Assembly (NCBI RefSeq): GCF_022921055.1
Contig: NZ_CP095061.1
Coordinates: forward strand, 2,395,501-2,459,500
Direction of reading: 5' to 3'
DNA: 64,000 bases
Source of the DNA: Hymenobacter volaticus
GTDB taxonomy: Bacteria > Bacteroidota > Bacteroidia > Cytophagales > Hymenobacteraceae
Part shown: positions 41,542 through 49,353 of the stretch, piece by piece
How positions within the stretch are numbered: position 1 is the first letter of the stretch
Layout: every line of letters starts with the position of its first letter
Translations under genes and position numbers: made by a program
Notes under the pieces: model-generated
Seen by the model: the letters and a program-made list of their open reading frames with translations, nothing else
Told to the model about the DNA's origin: nothing
The model's database searches: none

Positions 41542-41991
41542 CTAGTTTTCCAAGGTTGTATCTTTTTCGCTGGCCGGGTTCGTTTCCAGCCATATTTCCA
41601 CGAAAGGAGTTTGCTTGGCAAGCACTTCAACCGGTATTTCGTCGCTTTCCACTTGCCCGTAGGCTTTCAAGAGATAGTTGCCTGGCCGAAGACTATTGAA
41701 GCTGAACCGACCATCCGACCCTGTAACGGCCGCCATATCCGTATGGGGTGGGCCTGACACGATAAGCACATTGACTTCCTCCAGTGGGGCGTGGTTGCTA
41801 CTATTGCGGATAATACCAGTGATAGATCCCATGGTGTTAGGGGAATAAAAGGCAGTGTAATACAATAGGGCAAGTGCCAAGCCGGAGGCGGTCAATACTG
41901 CGAAAAGGATAGGGCCAGAAAATACAGCTACTTTCTGGCCCTTCTTTTCAGGAGTTAATCGCCTCAGGATGCCCCACCTTCTGAGCGCCAT
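41542..41991 (-). CDS. Membrane-anchored CarboxypepD_reg-like domain protein
   Basis: 149 residues. Positively charged N-terminus (RRWGILRRLTPEKKGQK), one membrane segment (ILFAVLTASGLALALLYYTA), then a carboxypeptidase regulatory-like beta-sandwich: GSITGIIRNSSNHAPLEEVN, TGSDGRFSFNSLRPGNYLLK. The topology puts the sandwich outside the cytoplasm. The start lies 28 bases inside the end of the repeat/protease gene, so the two are on one transcript and probably coupled. The role may be anchoring, shielding or immunity for the product of that gene, which is speculation. Confidence 0.7.
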   Translation of the reverse strand: MALRRWGILRRLTPEKKGQKVAVFSGPILFAVLTASGLALALLYYTAFYSPNTMGSITGIIRNSSNHAPLEEVNVLIVSGPPHTDMAAVTGSDGRFSFNSLRPGNYLLKAYGQVESDEIPVEVLAKQTPFVEIWLETNPASEKDTTLEN

Positions 41992-44900
41992 TGAGTGAGA
42001 TTATTGAAAACTGGCTGCGTGATGCGCGTAGCCGAGTTGCCCGCCGATGCCCCATTAGTATGGATGCCTACCACAATGCGGTTCTCATCATAAACCGCCG
42101 ATCCGCTTTGTCCACCCACTGTATCAATGTCGTAGACGATGGTATTGGGGTCTACGGCGGTGGCTTTGCGGCTATGGAACATCATGGTGCCCGATGGTTT
42201 GTCGCCGGGGTAACCCGCCGTGCTGAGCTGCTTGCTCCGCAACGCTTGGTCGGAGAACATGCCAAAGCCAAAGGACCCGATTTCCGGCGAAACTCGGTCG
42301 TTCTTAGACAGCTGAATCACCCCGTAGTCATGGTTTCTGGACTGGTTGTTTACCCAGCCTTTCACCGAGCCAAAGCTAGTTGCGACAATCTGACCATACG
42401 GCCTATTGGCAACGTTGCGGGCCGGGGAGACAATGATTTGCTGGGGCCAGCCGCCATGCTCGTGGATATAGACGCAGTGCCCAGCCGTCATGATCGTGCG
42501 TGGCCCAATGAAGAATCCTGTTCCAAGGAAGGAGGTGCCATCGGCGGCCTTGATGCTTAAGTGACAGATGCGTCTGTAAGGAACGTTGGTGGTATTTGTC
42601 ACCTGCACCCGGTCATCGGTACCAATGATTACTTCCAGGTCCGTTAGCTGTTGGGAAAAGGCTGCAGCCTCTGCCATAGCGGCATCACCGTCTTCCTGCT
42701 CGCTGGATTCGAAGATTTTCTTGATACCGCCCGTTACCAGGGAAGTACCCGCCTTGACGGCCGCTCCCGCTACGGTTTTTGCTACGGGTTTCAGCACAGG
42801 CACGAGTACTTTGGCCAAGGACCCCCAGAACTCCCGTTCGCTCATCGCGGACTCTGCGCCGCCTTCTTGCTCGCTGGATTCGAAGATTTTCTTGATACCG
42901 CCCGTGACAAGGGAAGTGCCCGCTTTAACGGCTGCCCCGCTATCGGCTTCAGTACAGGTACGAGCGCACGGGCCAAAGACCCCAAAATTCTCGCTCACCT
43001 GCGGCGGACTCGGTTCCGTCGCTAGATTCCTGCTGGCTAGCCTCTACCTGTTCGAGGAATAAGACTTCGAGCTGTTGGGCTACTTCTTCATCTTCGATGT
43101 CAGCGCCGGTTTCTTGGTCGTTGGCATCAAACAACTTGCGGATACCACTCTTGACCAGCGACGTGCCCGACTTGATAGCCATACCCGCTACTTGTTTGGC
43201 CACGGGTGCTAGCACGGGCGCCAGGGCACTGGCAATAACACCCCAAAACTCGCGCTCGCCCATAGCTGACTCACTGCCCGCTTCCTGCTGGCTGGACTCC
43301 AGTTGCTGAATGGCCGTTTCGCTGAAGCCTTCGAGCCGCAACATGTTGGCCAGCTTCGGGCTGATCTTCTTGACGAGCGCGCCACCGGCTTTGGCAGCGG
43401 CACTCGCTAGGTTTTGGGCCAGCGGCTTGAACACGGGCACCAGCTTTTTGGCCAGGGCACCGAAGAATTCGCGCTCGCCCGCGGCTGTCTCGCTCCCGGC
43501 TTCCTGCTGGTTGGCGGCTACGTGCTGCAGAAACAGGGCTTCGAGTTGTTGAGCTACTTCCTCGTCTTCACCCCCGGTTTCTTGGTCGTTGGCATCAAAC
43601 AACTTTCGGATGCCGCTCTTCACGAGTGAGGTGCCGGACTTGATGGCCATGCCAGCCACTTGCTTGGCCACCGGCGCCAGCACGGGCGCCAGCGCGCTGG
43701 CGATGGCGCCCCAGAACTCGCGCTCGCCCGTTGCCGACTCTGCCCCGGCTTCCTGTTGGCTGGACTCTAGCTGTTGGATGGTGGTTTCGTCGAAGCCCTC
43801 CTGGCGCAGCATATTAGACAACACAGGGCTAACCTTCTTAATGCTAGGTTGCACTATGTAAGATATGTTTTGCGCTATAGGTCTTAGTATTGGCACCAGC
43901 TTCTTGGCTAGGGCGCCGAAAAACTCCCGCTCGCCCGCGGTGGGCTGAGTGCTGGATTCGTGCTGGTTGGCCTCTACATGCTGAAGGAACAGGGCCTCTA
44001 GCTGTTGGACTGCGGCTTCAGTTTCGGCGCCAGATTCTTGTTGGCTGGACTCAAACATTTTCTTTACCAAGGAAGTACCAGTTTTAATGGCTGCCCCGGC
44101 CACGGATTTTGCAACGGGCATCAGTACGGGCACGAGTTTTTTGGCCAAAGCACCGAAGAACTCCCGCTCGCCTGCAGAGAGTTGGCTGCCCGCTTCTTGT
44201 TGGTTGGCCATTATCTGCTGCACAAATAGGGCTTCGAGCTGTTGAGCTGCTGCTTCGGTGTCAGCGCCGGTTTCTTGGTCGTTGGCATCAAACAACTTGC
44301 GGATGCCGCTCTTCACGAGTGAGGTGCCGGACTTAATGGCCATGCCCGCTACTTGTTTGGCCACGGGTGCTAGCACGGGCGCCAGGGCACTGGCAATAAC
44401 ACCCCAAAACTCGCGCTCGCCCATAGCTGACTCACTGCCCGCTTCCTGCTGGCTGGACTCCAGTTGCTGAATGGCCGTTTCGCTGAAGCCTTCGAGCCGC
44501 AACATGTTGGCCAGCTTCGGGCTGATCTTCTTGACGAGCGCGCCACCGGCTTTGGCAGCGGCACTCGCTAGGTTTTGGGCCAGCGGCTTGAACACGGGCA
44601 CCAGCTTTTTGGCCAGGGCACCGAAGAATTCGCGCTCGCCCGCGGCTGTCTCGCTCCCGGCTTCCTGCTGGTTGGCGGCTACGTGCTGCAGAAACAGGGC
44701 TTCGAGTTGTTGAGCTACTTCCTCGTCTTCACCCCCGGTTTCTTGGTCGTTGGCATCAAACAACTTTCGGATGCCGCTCTTCACGAGTGAGGTGCCGGAC
44801 TTGATGGCCATGCCAGCCACTTGCTTGGCCACCGGCGCCAGCACGGGCGCCAGCGCGCTGGCAATGGCGCCCCAAAACTCGCGCTCGCCCGTTGCCGACT

Positions 44901-45594
44901 CTGCCCCGGCTTCCTGTTGGCTGGACTCAGATAGCTTGTTGATACCGCCCTTTGGCTGGAGTATGCTAGGGTAGGTTATAGGATACATGCCAGGTCTTCT
45001 TCTGAACACTGGAATACACGCGCTGGCTAATTTTTCCCAGAATTCTCGCCCAACCACGACTGGCTCTTCGGCGCCAGATTCCTGCTGTCCGGATTCTAAT
45101 CGTTGAATAGCGGTTTCGCTGTAGCCTTCACGCCGGAGCATGTTAGACAGTGTAGGGCTGAGCTTCTTAATCCCGCTGGTTGCCAGAGATATACCAGTTT
45201 TCTTGACGGTATTTACAATGAATGGTCCTATCGCGCCGGCCAACGCTCCCCAAAACTCCTGTGCATCCTGCGAGGAAGTTATGGTGGCGAGGGAAGCTTC
45301 CACTACGGGCTCAGTTACGGCAGTAGTTTCCGTGGATTCTCGTTGCTTGCGAGAAGTAGCAGGATTGCTCACGCGCATATGCCCCTCTGCTTCTGTGAGT
45401 TCGGTGCCAGAGCCTGCTGGAGAGGTAGTTTCGCTTGTGCCCGTTACTTCTTCAACAACTTGTCCCCCAGCTTCAAATTCGTCACTTGCGTGGTGCTCGC
45501 TTGGCTGTCCCATTGGGCCGCTTCCTGACGGGGGAGTGTCGTGCGGACGTTTGTGGTTGCCTTGCGTTACTCTGTACTTTGACTTTGTTTCCAT
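41964..45594 (-). CDS. Tandem amphipathic-repeat polyprotein with V8-like serine protease (two frame breaks)
   Basis: Starts at the ATG at 45594. There is no signal peptide: residues 1-100 are polar and disordered. About twelve modules follow, each opening E-F-(W/F)-G (Glu at 113, 184, 239, 322, 395, 478, 557, 626, 709, 782, 869, and one more). Modules alternate between GEREFWGAIASALAPVLAP... and GEREFFGALAKKLVPVFKP... types; each is Lys-rich and hydrophobic, then a Glu/Gln-rich linker. The C-terminal 220 residues are a trypsin-fold domain of V8/Glu-endopeptidase type: His in TAGHCV, Asp in NHDYGVI, Ser in GGQSGSAV. Breaks at the C4 runs 42980-42983 and 42935-42938 are repaired by one base each. 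Function unknown. Confidence 0.8.
43184..43767. repeat. 584-bp direct repeat, copy A
   Basis: Nearly identical (about two differences seen by eye) to 44345-44928, offset 1161 bases, which equals 387 codons. It lies inside the repeat/protease gene and covers two modules. Confidence 0.85.
44345..44928. repeat. 584-bp direct repeat, copy B
   Basis: Partner of 43184-43767. The identity is in frame, so unequal exchange between copies would add or remove whole modules. Confidence 0.85.
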
Positions 45595-45630
45595 AGTAGT
45601 AAGGTGTTAAGGATGGGTAAATGTATAAAT

Positions 45631-45661
45631 CAAAGATAGGGTATATGAAAAGCGGCGTCAA
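45631..45661 (-). promoter_or_regulatory. Promoter of the repeat/protease gene
   Basis: Minus strand: TATCTTTG (45631-45638) as -7 box and TTG (45659-45661) as -33 box with a 20-base spacer, about 37 bases before the ATG at 45594. Confidence 0.6.
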
Positions 45662-45935
45662 TCGCATGATCATGTAGGTATATAGAAATTAAAATTATTT
45701 CTATTCTAAGTGACGCAGTATTTTTAATTGCCCAGCTAGTGCAAGCAACTCAAATGCACCCAAGATGGGTAGAAGTAGTGTTGCACTCGTGCTCACAGGG
45801 TGGATTTGCTCTGTTGAGTGGCCTTAGGTTTCTGAATTACTACTCCTTGGTGCTATCCCTTTGTCCCTTTTTGTGCGTTTTGGGGCAGCGTAGTAATTGA
45901 GGTGCGTAATGTTAGTAATGACCCTTACCGTAGCC

Positions 45936-45974
45936 AAAAGAGCAGCTTAGCTTCCTAAGCCAACCTGCTCTTTT
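45936..45974. terminator. Hairpin with nested stem
   Basis: AAAAGAGCAG / CTGCTCTTTT enclosing CTTAG / CTAAG. It has A- and T-tracts on the two flanks, so it could terminate either strand. Confidence 0.7.
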
Positions 45975-46019
45975 ACTTGCTACTAGCTCTAGCTTCAGTA
46001 GCTAATTAAAGGACAGCAA

Positions 46020-46062
46020 ATACAACTGCCCACCCCTAAACTAGAGAGGTGGGCAGTTGTAT
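46020..46062. terminator. Terminator after the deacetylase gene
   Basis: 15-bp arms ATACAACTGCCCACC / GGTGGGCAGTTGTAT, downstream of the minus-strand stop at 46094. Confidence 0.8.
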
Positions 46063-46093
46063 ATCGGAAATAGGAGAGGCGGGAATGACCCTG

Positions 46094-46921
46094 TTATTCA
46101 CGTGGCTTACTGGTGCTTGCCCCTAGTTGAGCGGCCTTTATCTTTTGAGCCACTTCTACCATGGGTGCCACCCAAATATCTTTTTCGTGGGCTTTGAGGT
46201 AGCGGAGCAGTTGGCGGTGTGCCTTCAGGTCTACGTTGAGCGGGTGGCCACCACCCACCCCGTGGAACAGGAACACCAACAGCGTGTGCGACTGTTGGGC
46301 CTTTTTCACTAAGTCAAGCATATACTCCGCCGACTGGCCGTTGATGGAGTAGGCGTCAATGTTGGTTAGGTCTACTTGCGTAGGCGTTTGTAGGCCATCA
46401 GTTACGCCGCGTGCTGCTACGAAATCGGTTTTTAATTGGTCGTAGAACTTGACGCCTCCAATTTGCAGGTCGCCGCAAGGGTAAGCAAAAGTGCGGGCGG
46501 TTTTGCCGTCAATAGCGTTAAGCAGCGTGTTAGTGGTCCGTATTTCGCTTACGGCCCGGCTGACAGTGTACTTGCTTAAGTCGGTGTCGGAGGTAACGAA
46601 ACTACGGCCGGGCAGGCTACCATCGCAGGGGTGCATGAGGGCGTGGTTGCCTAGCTCGTGCCCACGTTGGGCGGCGCGGCGCCACTCCGGGAGCCGCCGA
46701 GCCACCACCGGTGACGACCCAATCAAGTAAAACGTACCCCGCAGCTTCAGCGAGTCGAGGGCCGGCACTACGTTGTCCAGATCCACATCGATGGCATCGT
46801 CATACGTCAGCACTACGGCGCACTGCTTGTTGTTCCAGGTGGTAGGCACTTGCGCGTGGCTAACAGAGGAAACTCCGAATAGCAGGGCGGCAGATAAGGT
46901 AAAAATCTTAGCTAGGATCAT
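46094..46921 (-). CDS. Exported polysaccharide deacetylase (NodB fold)
   Basis: 275 residues: signal peptide (FTLSAALLFGVSSVSHAQ), then a NodB-type domain with VVLTYDDAIDVD (catalytic Asp-Asp pair), zinc-type HELGNHALMHP, FAYPCGD and the late LLVFLFHGVGGGHPL. Unlike the deacetylase at 12548 it is not a lipoprotein. Such exported members remove acetyl or similar groups from plant or bacterial glycans; the substrate is not known. It stands alone between its terminator and the REP-like region. Confidence 0.88.
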   Translation of the reverse strand: MILAKIFTLSAALLFGVSSVSHAQVPTTWNNKQCAVVLTYDDAIDVDLDNVVPALDSLKLRGTFYLIGSSPVVARRLPEWRRAAQRGHELGNHALMHPCDGSLPGRSFVTSDTDLSKYTVSRAVSEIRTTNTLLNAIDGKTARTFAYPCGDLQIGGVKFYDQLKTDFVAARGVTDGLQTPTQVDLTNIDAYSINGQSAEYMLDLVKKAQQSHTLLVFLFHGVGGGHPLNVDLKAHRQLLRYLKAHEKDIWVAPMVEVAQKIKAAQLGASTSKPRE

Positions 46922-47037
46922 CCTCAGAATGGTTGTCTTTTTGGGAGTATCGGTGCTTTTAGCACGTGTCTACAAGTTTAACACAATCCCATCGAGCCTA
47001 ACTTTTTTCTGAATAGATAGTCCAATTAACTAGGAGC

Positions 47038-47217
47038 TGTCGTGCTGAGTGAGGTTAAAGTAACTGTCCTGCTGAGCGCAGCCGAAGCATCTCGCGTGAA
47101 CCGTTGAGTTAGCATTACAATGTCAGCACGCGAGATGCTTCGGCTGCGCTCAGCATGACGTTCTGGTGGTGTTGGTAACGTCAATATGCGAGATGCTTTG
47201 GCTAAGCTCAGCATTAT
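47038..47217. repeat. REP-like palindromic repeat cluster
   Basis: 33-base unit at 47066-47098 and its inverted copy at 47127-47159 (one difference), with the core GAGATGCTTCGGCTGCGCTC. A decayed third copy is at 47180-47217 and a fragment at 47040-47056. The inverted pair would form a large hairpin. It lies in the gap between two minus-strand genes. Confidence 0.85.
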
Positions 47218-47227
47218 GTTAGGGTCA

Positions 47228-48301
47228 TTACTCTTTGACCTCTTCCACTTCCACTCGCCGGTTGCGGGCATCGGGAGAAGGGTAAAGGGGGCGCGTATCG
47301 CCGTAGCCCGCAGTGCTAATGCGTTCGGCGGCAATACCTGCCTTCACCAAATACGATTTCACGGCCTCGGCCCGCTGCTCCGATAAGGTTTGATTCTTCT
47401 GGGGTTCCCCAATTTTATCGGTATGGCCCGCCACACGCACTTTCAAAGCAGGCCTAGCTTTTAATTCACCAGCCAGTTGGTCGAGTGCGGGAAAGCCTTC
47501 GGGCAGCAACTCGGGTGTACCCAATCGAAACAATACCTTAGGCAGCACCACGGGCGTAGGAGCCACAACAGGCGCTGGTGCGGGGCGGGCTGTGTCTGCT
47601 GCCACGGGAGCAGGAGCGGGGTTGGGAACAGGAGTAGGTTTCGGCGCTGCTCCTGCCCCGGTTACTTGAATCGTGATGGGTACGGCTGTGCTCTGACGGG
47701 TGGGGTAATACCCTTGCGTGAGGTAGAAAGTGGTGGTTTTGGCGAGCTTGGTGCGATAGGTGTTACCGGTCGTGAGGGGCTGCTTCAGGTCCGCATCGGC
47801 GTACCAAAGCACGTTGCGCCCCGTTACCCGCAGGGTGTTTTCGGTGTTGGCTTTCACAGAGGCAGCCGATTTCAGCTTGATGCGGTAAAACGTGAAAGAG
47901 CCCACGTCGCAATTGCCTATGGGGCGGTATGCAGCACGGCCAGTTAGCTTTTCCTGACTAGCATCATAGGTGAAAACCATTGAGCCTTCGCACCAATAGG
48001 TGTCGGGTGTGCGGCCGGTTTCGTTTAGTTTCCGCACGTGGTCGAGGCGCATCCCGTCCGAAGTACGCACGCCTTGCACCTGAAATGTAGCCGACACATT
48101 GGGCTGTCCGCCTACTTCCTGATACAGCACCCCCATTAGATTGGTGCCTTTGGTTTTTTGTAACCGAAGTACCGCCGGCCACACGCCATCGGGTTCGCCG
48201 GTATCTGTTTCCACGCCCTGCCATACGCCCGTCAGTGACTGGGCGTGCACTGGCCCTGCCAGTAGCAGGACCAGCACAACGTACCAAAAACTGCGTTTCA
48301 T
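47228..48301 (-). CDS. Exported OmpA-family protein with N-terminal lipocalin-like part
   Basis: 357 residues from the ATG at 48301; signal peptide FWYVVLVLLLAGPVHAQ. The N-terminal 125 residues (LTGVWQGVETDTGEPDGVWP ... GSFTFYRIKL) look like a small beta barrel. A second beta section and a Pro/Ala-rich hinge (PTPVPNPAPAPVAADTARP) follow. The C-terminal OmpA domain has VAGHTDKIGEPQKNQTLSEQ, STAGYGDTRP and NRRVEVEEV. It probably binds peptidoglycan with the N-terminal part exposed. Confidence 0.85.
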   Translation of the reverse strand: MKRSFWYVVLVLLLAGPVHAQSLTGVWQGVETDTGEPDGVWPAVLRLQKTKGTNLMGVLYQEVGGQPNVSATFQVQGVRTSDGMRLDHVRKLNETGRTPDTYWCEGSMVFTYDASQEKLTGRAAYRPIGNCDVGSFTFYRIKLKSAASVKANTENTLRVTGRNVLWYADADLKQPLTTGNTYRTKLAKTTTFYLTQGYYPTRQSTAVPITIQVTGAGAAPKPTPVPNPAPAPVAADTARPAPAPVVAPTPVVLPKVLFRLGTPELLPEGFPALDQLAGELKARPALKVRVAGHTDKIGEPQKNQTLSEQRAEAVKSYLVKAGIAAERISTAGYGDTRPLYPSPDARNRRVEVEEVKE

Positions 48302-48380
48302 TTTACCAAGTAATTTTAGTTTTCTGGTTAGAGTCGGCTGAAGCCACCAGGGGTTGCTTCGTGTCCGCACCAGTAACGTA

Positions 48381-49256
48381 TTATCCTAGGTAAGCCATAT
48401 CCTCGGCACTCAAACGGATAGCAGCAGCTTGCAGATTTTCCCGCAGATGCGCCAGCGAAGACGTGCCCGGAATGGGCAGCAGCCACGCCGACTTATGCAA
48501 CAGCCAGGCAATGTTGATTTGGGCGGGCGTGGCCTCGTGTCGGCGGGCTATTTCGGCAATTTTATCTAGCTCCTTGGGCAGCGCGTGCAAAAGCGAGAAA
48601 AACGGAATTAGCGGAATACCGTGTTGCTCGCACAGGTCCAGTACTTCCTCCCCACCAGGGTTTGTACCATGCGCTAGCTTTACGGTAGTGCGCTGGGCGT
48701 AGCTGTACATGTTTTCCACGGTGGCAATGGGGCCTAACTGTAGGCCAGTTTCCAGTTCCTCGCGGGTTACGTTGCTCAGCCCTACGTGCAGAATCTTGCC
48801 TTCGCGCTGCATCTCGAACATAGCGCCCAGCTGCTCGTCCAATGGTACCGCGCCGTGACCCATTAGGCGCAGGTGTACTAACTGAATTTGCTCTTGCTGC
48901 AGGGTGCGTAGGTTGTTGTCGATGCTAGCGCGGAGGTTTTCGGGCGTGTTGTACGGCACCCAGCTTTTATCGGGGCGGCGGGTGGCGCCCACCTTGGTGC
49001 AAATCACCAAGTTTGATGGGTAAGGGTGCAATGCCTCGCGGATGAGCCGGTTCGTGACGTCCTCACCGTAGTAGTCGGCCGTGTCGATGAAGGTGACGCC
49101 CGATTCCACGGCGGTACGTAGGATTTGCAGTGCCTCGGGTCGGTTGGCCGGCTCACCCCATATTTCCGGGCCAGTCAGGCGCATAGTGCCATAGCCTAAG
49201 CGGTTGACAGTGAGAGGGTGGGTTGAGTGTTGGGCAATAGTGATGGTTGTGCTCAA
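48381..49256 (-). CDS. Aldo/keto reductase
   Basis: 291 residues, TIM-barrel NADPH-dependent oxidoreductase. Tetrad residues visible: Asp and Tyr in FIDTADYYGED, Lys in VICTKVGAT and the His position in QLVHLRLMG. The cofactor-binding end is LLPIPGTSSLAHLRENLQAA. The catalytic set appears complete. Substrate unknown; it resembles broad-range aldehyde reductases. It is in the same direction as the OmpA gene, 79 bases apart, without evident coupling. Confidence 0.9.
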   Translation of the reverse strand: MSTTITIAQHSTHPLTVNRLGYGTMRLTGPEIWGEPANRPEALQILRTAVESGVTFIDTADYYGEDVTNRLIREALHPYPSNLVICTKVGATRRPDKSWVPYNTPENLRASIDNNLRTLQQEQIQLVHLRLMGHGAVPLDEQLGAMFEMQREGKILHVGLSNVTREELETGLQLGPIATVENMYSYAQRTTVKLAHGTNPGGEEVLDLCEQHGIPLIPFFSLLHALPKELDKIAEIARRHEATPAQINIAWLLHKSAWLLPIPGTSSLAHLRENLQAAAIRLSAEDMAYLG

Positions 49257-49353
49257 GGAATTGGGTAGTAAGACAGTTAATGTTTTAATTCAGCAAACCG
49301 GCTTGGTTTGCTTAGGTTCGCTGACCAATAGATTCTCATGGTGAGTGAGAAGG

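Larger units (their letters stand above)
45595..46093. other. Intergenic region with promoter and two terminators
   Basis: Holds the promoter of the repeat/protease gene (45631-45661) and hairpins at 45936-45974 and 46020-46062. No gene seen. Confidence 0.6.

Noticed and set aside
43081..45000. CRISPR array, suggested by dense direct repeats
   Set aside because: The repeats are long, in frame and inside one protein gene. There are no short regular repeats with unique spacers and no cas genes.
47026..47334. A 102-codon minus-strand frame
   Set aside because: It is made mostly of the REP-like repeats and the end of the OmpA gene read in another frame.
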